Source: Anthostomella pinea
Lineage: Eukaryota > Ascomycota > Sordariomycetes > Xylariales > Xylariaceae
Assembly: GCA_963556695.1 (NCBI GenBank)
Contig: CAUWAG010000010.1
Coordinates: 5,828,001 to 5,892,000, forward strand
Reading direction: 5' to 3'
DNA length: 64,000 nucleotides
Shown: in pieces, positions 34,566 to 45,499 of the stretch
How the letters are laid out: every line of letters starts with the position of its first letter
How positions within the stretch are numbered: the first letter of the stretch is position 1
The notes under the pieces: model-generated
Database searches by the model: none
What the model saw: only the letters and a program-made list of their open reading frames with translations
Told to the model about the DNA's origin: nothing
Translations under genes and position numbers: made by a program

Positions 34566-36041
34566 CTACGCGAACTGAAACTCCCGCACGGTCAACGCAG
34601 TATACTGCGTTCCGACTGACTCCGGCCGCTTCGGCATCATCATGATCGCGGGCATGGGGATTCCCAGGTAGCCTGAGAGGGCTGCCGCCTGGCCCTGCTT
34701 CCTGGGGTGGACGGCGAAGAACGCATCGTGCGCGAACTGGATCGCTCGTGGGTTGATGTTGGCCGCGGTGTATTGGCTCGTGTACGTGGTGTATACAAGG
34801 TCGCCAAACGAGGGAAATCCCTGCACCCCGCGGTGGTCGCCAAGAGCCTCCCAACCTTCGCATTCAAAGTAGCCTGCGGACTGCAGTTTCTGATAGGTGT
34901 CGTATAGGGCCGCTGTAAGTGGTGGCCAGGCACCTGTCGGGTACTCAATTGGCTTCATGTTGTTGGCGTACCACTCGAGACGCACGCGCATATCGTCGTC
35001 GGTATCGTTGTCATCAACATCGGCGGTGTTATCGGCGGCTGTGTCGTCGGCGGCCGTGTTGTCGTTGTTATCCGTGTTGTCATTGACGCCATCGCTGCCT
35101 CTCTCGAGAGCGACTCCTATAGGTGAATATGTCGCCATCGCTATGTCGAGTTGGGCAGTGAATGCTGACATGGTATCCTCGTCACGGGCTCCGTGGTGGT
35201 CCCGGAAGTTGCGTATTGTCGCTGCGATGGCCTTTTCAAGTATGCTTCGCCCTATTATCGCCCGTCGCACACGATTCGCAGGCATGCTATGGTGCATGGG
35301 AGCTGCGGTCGCGTCTACTCCCCTTCGATTTGGGAGTTGTTCTTGCTGGCGCGACGAAAGCGAAAGCGACTCTTGCTGGGGCGACTCTTGTTGATCTTGT
35401 GGTTGTGAACGCGCTGGCTGTGGTTGTGGTTCGTTGAGTATCTCTATCATGAGCCATGATGCAAACACAACGGCCGTGCGGCTAGATGAAAGCCAAGGTG
35501 TCTGCGAAATTTGGCGAAAGCACTCTCGAAGCGACTCGACCGAGTCCCGTGGACGTTTTGAGGACAATGCATCGGTACCAAGCATGGAGACTACCGTACA
35601 TATTGGCCGCCACGACATAGCCAGGAGGTTATATGTCTTCTTGAAAGCGTGGTTCGAGGCCCCGTTCACGGTTGGTGAAGCGGACGTCATGTGCGAAGCA
35701 ACTGAGGACATCGTGAGCCTCCCTGATGATGCAGCGCTCGCAGAAGGCATCGAAGGCGGTGTGTGAGATGATGCCTCCCGGTACAGAAAGGCCCTGCTGA
35801 TAGTATGGCCGCAGCTTGTGTGGCGAAGGGTCCGACGGCAAAAAGGGCAGTGTGGAACAGTACTGGCCACTGGCAGCCAGTGGGTGATACACTGAGGGTG
35901 GAAGTTGTGGCCGCAAGGTAGTGTGGTCTGTCTGGTCTCGTCTTCAGGATCCTGACAGATACCACACGGGTCCTCTTCTGTCCTTGCGCGTTTGGTGTCA
36001 CGGCCGGACTGTGAAGCCTCAAGACATGAGCGTTTCGACAT
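34566..36041 (-). CDS. RING-H2 finger protein, probable E3 ubiquitin ligase
   Basis: The frame is open from 36314, but the first 91 codons look like untranslated leader (His/Pro/Thr-rich, no conservation). The ATG at 36041, followed by SKRSCLEAS, is preferred, giving 491 residues. A RING-H2 domain lies at about residues 23-65: CGIC, then CGHNFHPQC, then CPFC, with the H2 ligand order typical of ubiquitin ligases. The remainder has no recognised domain. It includes a Gln/Ser/Pro-rich stretch, an Asn/Asp/Thr/Ala repeat region (about residues 335-365) and a moderately conserved-looking C-terminal segment (YANNMKPIEYPTGAWPPLTAALYD). Partners and substrate are unknown. Confidence 0.7.
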   Translation of the reverse strand: MSKRSCLEASQSGRDTKRARTEEDPCGICQDPEDETRQTTLPCGHNFHPQCITHWLPVASTVPHCPFCRRTLRHTSCGHTISRAFLYREASSHTPPSMPSASAASSGRLTMSSVASHMTSASPTVNGASNHAFKKTYNLLAMSWRPICTVVSMLGTDALSSKRPRDSVESLRECFRQISQTPWLSSSRTAVVFASWLMIEILNEPQPQPARSQPQDQQESPQQESLSLSSRQQEQLPNRRGVDATAAPMHHSMPANRVRRAIIGRSILEKAIAATIRNFRDHHGARDEDTMSAFTAQLDIAMATYSPIGVALERGSDGVNDNTDNNDNTAADDTAADNTADVDDNDTDDDMRVRLEWYANNMKPIEYPTGAWPPLTAALYDTYQKLQSAGYFECEGWEALGDHRGVQGFPSFGDLVYTTYTSQYTAANINPRAIQFAHDAFFAVHPRKQGQAAALSGYLGIPMPAIMMMPKRPESVGTQYTALTVREFQFA

Positions 36042-37779
36042 GGTGGATTGCGGAGTAGTGTAGTCCCGTTTCGGGTCTACTTGGCAATGAGTTGTGAAGT
36101 TGTTGGAGGTGCTGAATGGTAATAGTGCGTGGTGAATGATGTGTGAAGGTGTAGGGTGGATGTGGGATGTGGTGTGTGGTATGTGGAGGAGTTCGAGGGA
36201 CAATAGAATATGTCTGAGGCACAGAAAGAGAAAAGAGAATCTTCGACCTTGAGGAAAGGATGGCCGCAAGCTTTGAGTTTGAGTCGAGTCCAGACTCTGG
36301 TATCTCTTTCTCAAAATCTAGCTCACCCAGGGCAAGTAGATCAACGACGTGGCGCACTTACTTGCTCAATGTTTATACGTGAAACTTAAATTTGGCTCAA
36401 AACTTGTGACTGTATAGGAATCCATTATGTTACAATGGTAGACTTTGATCCAGATGACCATGGGCATAACTGATAAATAATGAATGATGACTGATGACTG
36501 ATGGATTGATGGATTGCTTGCTTGCTTGATTGATTGCAGTGTTTAATGTCTGGAAGGGGTTTCTAGGACTATGGACTGCGGCAAGCAGTCCACGCGTACA
36601 TGCCTACATACAAGTGGCTTCTGAAGCCATTCAAGCCTCCTCGATCACTGGGTGTGCCGTAGCGCGGCTACGTGTCTACTGAGGTCCTTCCAGAACATCG
36701 TGCCTGGTAAAATCGGGCTCTCGAGGCGGTACGAAGCTTTCAGCCTGAACGCCGGGGCTCTTTTCGTTCGTGGTTTCCAAACCGTTGCCGGTAGTCGTCG
36801 CTAATGCGAGCGACGCGCCGCCGTTTTCTCGCCGTCAGGTCCTACCACGACGAGCGGCAACGCCTCCTTCCCCTAAGTTGATTGGAACGGCACTTCACCT
36901 GCCACTGACAGGTCCATGCTGTCACATGCAGACCGTTGAAGATGTGATCATAGGAAGAAAACCTGACCTCAAGCGGGCAAAAGGTAGCAAGAGGGCCATC
37001 TTTCATGACATCTTTCGCTTCTCTCACAAACGTAAGGAAGGGTGTAATGATAAATGATGGCTATTTTCATGTTATCATTTATGAGTGTGGCTCCTCGACC
37101 CATTTTCCAGCCACAATGACGGATGGGTCACGGACCAGGGTACAAGGTACCTTGGAACCCAACTGGTACCCGTTTGTACCAGATTCGTACCCAACTGGGA
37201 TGATAGCTACTTCTGGGATGGGGACACCACCCATCCTTTCTTTCAATCAAGCAACTTCCAGAATACAGACCAATAGCCACCATTCGTGACCCTGGTCCAT
37301 ATTCTGGATACCGCTACCACAAGGCACATGCGCGCCTTGTATGATTTATTGCTTTAGCCGGACGACCCTTAGTGAATGCGGGTCCTGAGGCTACAGTGCC
37401 TGAATGCATGTGGCTTCTGTTTCCGTCATCCAAAAACAATGGGGCATTGCACAGATTAAGTGGGTACCTCTCCATTCCCTGTACTGCGCTAGGGGCCAGG
37501 GCAGCCGCAGGGCCGGGCCCCAGCACCCGCCATCAATTGCTGCACCTTCCAACCAAGCTTCCTCCAACTCCAGCCGCGTTCTGCACTTTATCCGTCCTCA
37601 TCCCAATTCCCGTCCCACCTCGACTTACCTCGACGAGTACAGCTTCTGCATACAACCTCCTCCTTCCACCTTGCATCTTGCATCCTTTTGTCTACCAGGT
37701 CATCCTCACTGACACGCGCGCCCTTGCATCTACTTGGATCTCATACGCCCAGTCCGTCGATTGCGCACCACCTGTCGAC
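36042..37779. other. Intergenic, divergent promoter region
   Basis: The region lies between the minus-strand RING gene and the plus-strand SAP gene. It contains simple repeats of TGAT/GATT/GCTT units at about 36482-36537 and a short direct repeat CCCAACTGG (about 37157 and 37191). The last 200 bp are C/T-rich, as in a 5' leader. No gene is supported. Confidence 0.5.
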
Positions 37780-38745
37780 ATGGCCGACTACGCCGCCCTC
37801 AAGGTCCCGGACCTTAAGAAGCTTCTCCAAGAAAAGTCGCTTCAAGTGACCGGCAACAAAGCAGACCTCATTGCGCGTCTGCAAGAACATGACAAAGCCC
37901 AGGAACAGCCCAAGCCTGCCAATGGTTAGTTCTGCCTCCATTCACCACTGTTTGCGATCCTCAATCGCAGACCTGATCATACTGCGCGTGGTTACATATA
38001 CTAACTTGTGATAGTCTCAGCCGAAGACGACCCCATCGATTATTCGGACGACGACGAAGCCCCGGCTACGAGCGCTAAGGCTGGAGAACCCGCGAAACCA
38101 GCTGAGGAACCTGCAGCAGCCCCTGCCGAGGTGAAGGTGGCTGCACCCGCCGAGCCTGAGCCTGCCAAGGAAGACACCACCGATGCGCCTGCCGAGGCGA
38201 CAGACGTAGCAGCGAAAGTAGATGGCGAGGCCACAGAGGCGAAAGCAGCACCCGAAGAGGCACCCAAGACAGACTTCTCGGCGCACCTGCCCGCGTCAAT
38301 CGCCGATGAGGAGGCGCGCAAGCGGGCCGAGCGAGCCAAGCGCTTCGGCGTAGTCGAGGAGAACAACGAGGACAAGAAGAAGGCAGAGCGTGCCACGCGT
38401 TTCGGCGTCGACGAGTCCGCCACTGTGGTCAAGGGTCTAGACTCGGCGCTGCCCGAGAAGCGCGAACGGAAGCGCGGTCGCGAAGGTGCCAGCGGCAACG
38501 CAGATGGCGAACGCGGCGCAAAGAGGCATCAGAACGGCGGCAACGACGGTGGACGCAGAGGTCGTGGACGGCAAGGTGGAAATGGTCGACAGGGAGGAGG
38601 CGGTCGCGACGGCGGTCGTGATGGTGGTGGCCGTGGTCCGAGAAAGGAGGGTGGCAGACCTAATCCCGGCAAGTCGGTCATGTCTGACCCTGCCGAGAAG
38701 GCGAGGGCGGAGGCGAGGGCGAAGCGCTTCGGAGGTGGTGCTTAG
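37780..38745 (+). CDS. THO1: THO1/SARNP-like SAP-domain RNA-binding protein
   Basis: Exon 1 (37780-37924) and exon 2 (38015-38745) are joined across a 90-nt intron (branch ACTAAC near 38000), giving 291 residues. Residues ~4-38 form a SAP domain (LKVPDLKKLLQEKSLQ...GNKADLIARLQ) that binds nucleic acid. An acidic and Ala/Pro/Glu-rich middle follows, then repeated RxxRFG boxes (RAKRFGV, RATRFGV, RAKRFGG) and a Gly/Arg-rich RGG tract. This is the layout of yeast Tho1 and human CIP29/SARNP, nuclear factors that couple transcription to mRNA packaging and export. The frame ends at TAG 38743-38745, but the same frame continues for 27 codons (38746-38826) with a further RARRFGP box before a second TAG. 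Confidence 0.88.
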
Positions 38746-40895
38746 GGAAGCAACACTAAGGGCGCCTTGGCCGATCCGTCTGAGCAGATCAAGGCAGAGG
38801 CTCGTGCAAGACGATTCGGTCCTGCCTAGAGTCGACGCGAGGCACGACTCTTAACACCCGACACTCCGGCCACATGATCGCTGGAGGTGTCGACCAATCT
38901 CCGGCGCGTTCTCCCTCTCTCGACTGCCACTGTACACTACTCTTTCACACTTTCATCTCATCATCGGAGGAGTTTGCGGCGTTCTCACGTTGTGATCACT
39001 GGGGAACCGCGAGGGGAGTTCTGCGGCTGGTGTACTGGTGGACGGACACGTTTCGGTTATGATCTCCATGCCCTCCGTCGAAACCAGCAGTAGTATAGCA
39101 GAGCCTAATGCAATATGCGCTGTTGGATGGATGGATGGACTGACATGGCTCGTTGATGACGACCAGCGAGACGCGAGGCGTGCGAAAGAGATAATTATCT
39201 CCCCAAGTTACAGACTGGATAGTCATATCACGCGCATGTATTATGCGAAATATAATTCTGCGAGAAAACAGCGAACCTCAAAAGAAATCTAACTGATTGA
39301 CTGACCTTAGAAATTGATGCATGTTTGTGTCGATTATGCCCTTTATAATTATCCTCCTCCGCGTTTATCATATCTTCCAGCTTTTCCTCAAACTGTCCAC
39401 TGTCCATTGCTCATTTGTCTGACTTACCCTGTCCTTAAGCACGCCTCCCCTTCTGCCTTTCGTTCCCCTCTATCCAATCTAGGTAATGAGCCAACTGCCC
39501 CCAAAGTTGGACTGTTCACGGCCTGAAGTCCTGCAGTATGTAAGTTCTCAGCGTGGATGAATAGAAAAGGTGAAATATCCTCTCGAGGCCTCGGGGATAG
39601 TAATAGTAGTCGTTCCTGTACACCAATCCCGTACCATAAAATGCCAACACTCTGCCATACAAAGCCAGGTATCTTATCTGCTCTATTCTGTTTACTCGCC
39701 CATACTTATCACCACGCAAGCCGTGGGCTAGGATAAGTCAGCAGAGCCTAGACCACCGCCTCACCATCGTAACTGGAATGACCACCTGTGGCTTCGTATC
39801 GGACTACTACCAGTCAGTACTTCAATTTTCATTTCCCACTTGAATAGATTGGTCAATGAGCTTTCGCCTACGCACCGCTGGGCTTGTCCTTTTTTCTTTT
39901 TCAGTGTACCTACGGTACCTTACCACTCGCTCTCTCGCATGTGACTATTGATGATCCTCCCCCATCGCTCTGCAGGAAGACATCAAGTCAAATGACCGAG
40001 CTCAAGTTAAAATTGCCAACCCAACTTGCCTTAAAGTTACCGAGGTCAAGTCTCCAAGTCAAGTCAAATTGCCAAGTCCAGACACCGGTCCGAGTCCACT
40101 GAGTCAGATCAAGTCAAGTTTACAAGTCACCAAAGAAACCATCGAAGGTAGCAGAACCAAAATCTGGATTCAACCAGCTAGAGTTATATATATCCTGATC
40201 CTATCTAAGATTGCAGGCGAAGCACCAAAGCATCGCCTACTCGGGGTATCACCAACATCCTCCGTCTTTCTCCTTCAAGTCCACCATCTACCATCTCCAA
40301 GTCCATCCCCCAAAATTACCTTTGAACGACAATAAGTATATAGAATAATGGTAAAAAATATAAACCAGAAAAAGCCACTCCCAAACTCCCCATCCCGTCT
40401 GTGCGCCCACCCGGCTTTCTTCTTAAGTAGCCTTTGTTCTCTCTTCCCAGACCACAGAAAGCAAAAACCCCCATCAAGGCAGTCCCAGCCGCCTGTGGCC
40501 CCAAGAAGTGAAGTGAAGAAGTGAAGAAGTGGAAAAGAAGAGAGCTCTAGTTACATGGAGCGACGGGAGGGAGAAGACTGGCTTGACGTAACACGAACGG
40601 TATAGTATATTGGTTGCTAAGCTAGGTGGCAACGATACTGTGCGAGCTACCGAAACCTTCCTGCTTCGTGTCTTTGCCCGTTGCCGATGCCGCTTGTGTC
40701 TTTGTTTCTCTCTCTTTTTCTCCCCCATAGCCGACGGACCACGGCTTCTTCGCCGGCTGGTCATCCCCGCCCTGAATTTATTGACAGGTCGGACGGGTAT
40801 CGACCCAGCAGGATAGGTACAGGTACCCAGCCGATGATGTCCCATTATATAAGTTGAATCGATAAATTGATGAGAACGGGTCGAACTAGGCTCGC
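38746..40895. other. 3' region and intergenic DNA
   Basis: The first 84 bases are the in-frame extension of the THO1-like gene. Beyond that no gene is supported. Repeated CAAGTCAAGT words occur at about 40000-40120. Confidence 0.5.
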
Positions 40896-41925
40896 CTAGC
40901 TCAAAATCATTACCATCGGCCCTGCGACCGTGATGTCGTCCGTCAGCACGCCGCTGGCGGGTGCGCCGCTGGCGAGCGTGACGTAGACGGTGCCGGCCAG
41001 GTTGGGCGGGACGGCGCAGCCGGTGGCGGCGGAGAAGGGCGAGAAGGCGGTGCCGCCGGGCGCGGCCGAGTTGGTGAAGCCGCAGAAGGTGGCTCCGGCC
41101 GAGGCGTCGCTCTGCAGCTGCACCATGGTGCCTTCCGCTAGGGTCTGCACGCCGGCCACGGGCGCCGGGCTGACCATGGTCAGCGTGGGGAAGGCCGTCA
41201 GGATCAGGTTGGAGCCGCCGGGGCAGGACGTGATGAAGGGCGCCGCGAGCGAGAAGATTGCCTTGGGGCCCAGCGGAGTCTCGAAGGGCGAGGGTGACGC
41301 CTCGGCGCCCGAGACCACGCGAATGAACGACTGGTGGCGCGCCTCGATGGTCAGGATCGAGCCGGCCGTGCTGAGGATTTTGGGATCCGAGACGAGGGGC
41401 GCGGCGCCGAGGTAGGCGGACACACCGACGCTCTCGAGGATGGCGGCGGTCGCAACCATGCCGGCGGCGTCGGTGAAGCCGAAGTTGTACTGGCACGGCT
41501 GCACGGGCTGGACACCCGCCTGCGCAATGGCGCTCTGCAGGGCGCCGACGTGCGTGCCCTCACTTGCGCCGATGGCCTTGAGGTCCGCAAGTTGCACTGC
41601 GTCCAGGCCCAGTGCCGTGAACTGGTCGTCGCCGAACTGGGCGAAACCTTGCTGGTAGAAGGTAGTCTCGAGCCACTCCAACGTCAGAGCACTGCGAGAT
41701 GGGGTTAGCTTGATGATTGGCTTGCGAGGTGGGTAATGCTGGGTATACACACAATTGAAGGATGTCAACATCTGCCAATCCCAGGGCGGCGGCGGCGGCG
41801 TTTTGTCGCTTCGCCACGCTGTAGATGTGGTGTTGTCTCGGGGTGAACTTGGGCTGGGCTGGTAGAGCGCAAGCAACGGCCGCCAATGCCGCCAAAGCTC
41901 CTGCAGTCTTCATGATGGAAGGCAT
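40896..41925 (-). CDS. Secreted ferritin-like (Rds1-type) protein
   Basis: Exon 1 (41925-41753) and exon 2 (41691-40896) are joined across a 61-nt intron (GTGTGT...GCAG), rebuilding the sequence DILQFALTLEWLETTFYQQGF, giving 322 residues. The N-terminus is a signal peptide (MKTAGALAALAAVACALP). Residues ~45-200 match the ferritin-like four-helix domain of fungal Rds1/LsdA-type proteins, with the helix signature 'LQFALTLEWLE.TFY' and later IEARHQSFIR. The C-terminal third is Gly/Ala/Thr-rich and probably beta-structured. Family members are linked to stress and sexual development; the biochemical activity is unknown. The start could be either of two nearby ATGs (41925 or 41913). The protein is likely exported or cell-wall located. 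Confidence 0.85.
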
Positions 41926-44104
41926 AGTGTCTGATTAAGATGTTCTTCTTCTCTTTCCTTTATTTCGAAACGGATTGGATATGGACAGCGAGGGTATCGT
42001 CAGTGAGTGTTCGTCGTAAGAATGAAAGCAAGACCAGTCTGGCTGTTCTAGAAAGTAAAGTCCCACCGGGGTAATTTAATTAGAAGAATTAGAAACGAAA
42101 GTAAAAGGAGAGTGAAAGACAGTGATCCCAGGAAGCAAACCAGCGCTTATGGTTCGGAGTTGGAAACGAAGAAGACGGATTGGGATAAGAGGTAGAGAGA
42201 GGAAGAAACCAAGACTGAGATCTGTGGGAAACGGCGCCTCATAAAAACCCGTCGTCGAGTGCGCTTGAGGCCGGGATCTGATAGCCCATGGCAGGGCTGG
42301 CAGGCCACGGAAAGAAGGTTGGCCGGCCATGGGGGAGGGCGATCTCCTACCGTACCCAGCACCGGTCCCTTGAGGCTCCCCGTGGTCCTTGACGAGAGAT
42401 GGGCGTCTCTCGTCGCAAGTGGCCCTTCTTCCCAAGGGATTCCGCATCCGAGAACCAAGGGGTGTCAGGGTACATTGGAGACGGGACGTAGCTGGTATAC
42501 TGGTACGGCGAGCGCTGGTGGCCACCAGCAGCAGCCACGAGTAGACGTCTATGAGGAGGGAGGTATACCAAGCCACGACGGCGAGGGAAACGAAACAAGG
42601 TCAAAGTAAGCTTCGCTTGCGCCGGCGATGGACCAATGAGAGGTGGCCTCACCAACGACTCCTCCATGCCGAGGAGGGAGATGGGATGAAGTCGTCAGTT
42701 GAGACCCGGCACGGGCACGGGTGTGATTTCGGCAGGGCAGCATCAAGTGTGGAGGTCAGGGGGGTGGACAAGGGGGTGGACCGGGATCCGAGGGCGCCGA
42801 GGGGCTGTCTGCCTCAGATGCCGTTTCAGCCCACCCGCCCGCCTGCGCATTCGAGCGTGGCGACGACGGACTAGCAGCCACCCGACGGTTTGAAACCAAG
42901 CACGACTATGCCGGTTGGGTTCGTCCATATAAGGTTGCCTCTTGAGTAGAATTTCTGCGCACTGGCGCATATGACGAGTTGTTCGTGACAGCCAAGATCT
43001 TGGCAAGAACAACCCGAGAAGCAGATTTCGGACATGTTTCCCGTATCTTGTAGCCCACTCCCCCGTATTGCCAAAGCAGTCTAGCTCGGCAGCTCCTCGA
43101 GGCTTGAGCAGGGCTGCAGGGCTAGATATGCCGGTCCCAGGTCGTGATCGCATGCGTCGCATCGAGGATCTCCCAGGCCGATCGAAGATTCAGCGAAGCG
43201 ACGAGATGCAGCTCACGATATTCACGAAAGTGAAGAAAGCTTGACAGGTTATTTTCTGACTTGGCAGAGGGTCGAGAAGCTCGACTGGCCCCCTCCGAGG
43301 TCACTCAAGCATCGTCAGTCTGTTGTAACAATAGTAAGTGAGGCTCCGCGGGTAGTACAAGCAAATCCAACAACAGTGGTCTCCGGCCACGAGCCTCCAC
43401 GTGTGGATCGGGGTCGAGGAAGACCCGAAGAGTAGGTATTGAGGAAGAAAGATAGCCGAGACTCCGGCCAGTCAGATTCCGAACCAGGCCTGCTCCAAAG
43501 CGGACGCGGTTCGACGCAGGTCTGAGGTGGGCTACAATGGAAGCGGGCCGTGGTGGTCGAGGCTGGATGGCGGATGGCGGATGGCGGATGGGGATATGCA
43601 TTACCTCAGCAAAGCTCAGACCACCTATACCTAGCGGCCTTCCCCCTTCCCAGGCCGAAATTTGACGACTCACTCCCATTCGAATCTACAATTAAAGTAA
43701 TTGAGCGACTGACTACCTACTTAACCACCACGCATATAGCTCAGGATGCTGCATCTTCGACAAGCTACTAGGAGGACCATTCTTGCACTTAGTATGCCAA
43801 GGTCAATTTGGAGCAGCAGCACCACAACGTCAGCTTCTAGGTGGTAGGTGGTAGGTGGTAGGTGGTGCCGGTGCAACCTGGTCCCTCACACTTGTAAGTA
43901 GAAGAAATGCTGCCAGTGATGCCAACTTTATTGAAGGGATAGGGGCTTGTTTGAGTCATTTGCCTTGAAACCTATCCCATCAAACATGGAGGGCAACCAC
44001 CGTCGACGGGCTTATCGACCGTGAATTAGGTACACAACAAAGAATGGCTTGGTAACCACCCCACGTCATCGCCGAGCACATCCTCTCGCTGCGACCCCTG
44101 CCCA
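41926..44104. other. Long intergenic region, no supported gene
   Basis: The left part is the promoter of the ferritin-like gene. A (GGTAGGTGGTA)n-like simple repeat lies at about 43841-43866 and GGCGGATG-type triplication at about 43565-43590. Open frames are short and show no domains. Confidence 0.45.
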
Positions 44105-44632
44105 GCTACGGCCGTGAACACAGAGAGGAAGACTGGGCGACGGCGACGGCGATGTCGGCGGGACAACGAGCCGATCCAGCCCGACTTCTTCAAGATTTAC
44201 GGCCCGGACAACACCGTCGTGGAGTCCACCGCCGCCCAGCAGGCGGCCGACGACTGGTTCGCGTCGCGCCTTATGCCGAGGGCAATGCCTTCTGGAAGCT
44301 GGCCATCTTACCCTGCTATGTGCTGGCGTGCGAGCTTGTGTACCACCGTATCGGCGTAGAGATGGCACGGCATGGGAAGGGGGTCATCGACTGGGAGGTG
44401 GAACAGGACGTCGGTGGGCGCTTTGAGCCGTGTCTGATGCGCCTTGAGGTCATTTATTCATGTCCTCTCATGCCAGGCGAATGCCTGTCCGGGAGCAGGG
44501 ATACAACGACGAACGTTTTCAATAATAGCAGCCTATACAGGTCGCCAGGATGGAAAGTAGTAGCGCGGCGCCATGTGGAGGTAGGTATACCCTCTGCAAG
44601 ATTTATATGTGAAGTTACCGTTAATCATTAAC
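44105..44632 (+). pseudogene. Gene fragment, frameshifted, family not recognised
   Basis: One frame at about 44155-44270 reads coherently (NEPIQPDFFKIYGPDNTVVE; QQAADDWFASRL). A neighbouring frame continues from about 44265 (EGNAFWKLAILPCYVLACE; RHGKGVIDWEVEQDVGGRF), so a one-base shift near 44270 divides a former coding sequence. The segment FWKLAILPCYVLACE faintly recalls the core of TenA/THI-4 proteins, but this is too little to assign a function. The fragment starts and ends without proper signals and is followed by inverted and tandem repeats. Confidence 0.35.
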
Positions 44633-44751
44633 CAAGGTGATAGTGCGCGATGACTTCAGAGGTATCTTCCTATATGAAACCATAGGGAATATACGCGTCT
44701 AGTGCCCCTAGTCTAGCGTTTGCGCTACTACTTTCCACCCTGGCGACCTGT
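44537..44751. repeat. Imperfect inverted repeat, 30-nt arms
   Basis: The arm at 44537-44566 is the reverse complement of 44722-44751 at 29 of 30 positions. The two are separated by 155 nt. The arms could be termini of a small element or an inverted partial duplication; no target duplication was recognised. Confidence 0.8.
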
Positions 44752-44867
44752 AGGTAGCAAGGATTGTGATGGTCAGCGGTTCCAGGGTATGGGTCCTTCA
44801 TGAATTTACTATTAATATGATGCCTGTAATTTCTATGCTTATACATAGCCGTTTTTATTATGAAAAA

Positions 44868-44945
44868 GTTCCATGAGAAAGTTCCATGAGAAAGTTCCAT
44901 GAGAAAGTTCCATAAGAAAGTTCCATGAGAAAGGTCTATAAGAAA
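44868..44945. repeat. 13-bp tandem repeat, six copies
   Basis: The unit GTTCCATGAGAAA occurs six times in a row: four exact copies, one with a single change (CATAAG) and one more diverged. It ends at 44945. Shortly after, at 45235-45256, GGATCAC(G) is repeated three times. Confidence 0.95.
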
Positions 44946-45499
44946 GTTCTCATCGCGTAAAGTTCTACTTATTATTATTGCAAATACTTGTGAAACCGCT
45001 ATGGTGTTGTTGTCCTTGGGAGGCGGCGCTCTTCCTCCTCCTCCGCCCTTCTTGGACTCTGGCCCGGTCTTTTGCTTCTTCTTGGGCTTGCCGGAACTTA
45101 CGATTTGCTGCCACCCTAACTATTACGTTCCTGGATACCTGTAAAAAGAGCGCATGATATGATTACCTATACGCTTTATTAGCATGTTCTGACATTTGCT
45201 TACCCCACTTATTTATCTTGAATGTTTAACATGGATCACGGATCACGGATCACGTATCGATGATCATGGATAATTAGTGTATACAAGATGCTAAGAATAT
45301 TTGACTACTGTTTTTAGTATACCTTGCCACTAGAGGATTTCAAGGTCCTACTTCAACGTTGGAAGAATAGTTCCATCTTCCGAGTCCTCCGCCACTCTAA
45401 CGTCGCTGAGTATCTTACCACCTATGCGAAAAACAACTGGCTTGCAAAGTAAGAACGATATAAAACCGGCGTAACCTTCAATGGCGTCTATGTGTCTCG
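44946..45499. other. Intergenic, no supported gene
   Basis: No clear gene. The minus strand at 45010-45110 encodes a short Lys/Gly-rich stretch that lacks a start or context. An 8-bp GGATCACG triplet repeat lies at about 45235-45256. Confidence 0.4.

Noticed and set aside
40474..41496. 340-codon minus-strand frame rich in Arg and His
   Set aside because: It is an alternative frame of the ferritin-like gene's GC-rich exon; composition is that of a shifted frame.
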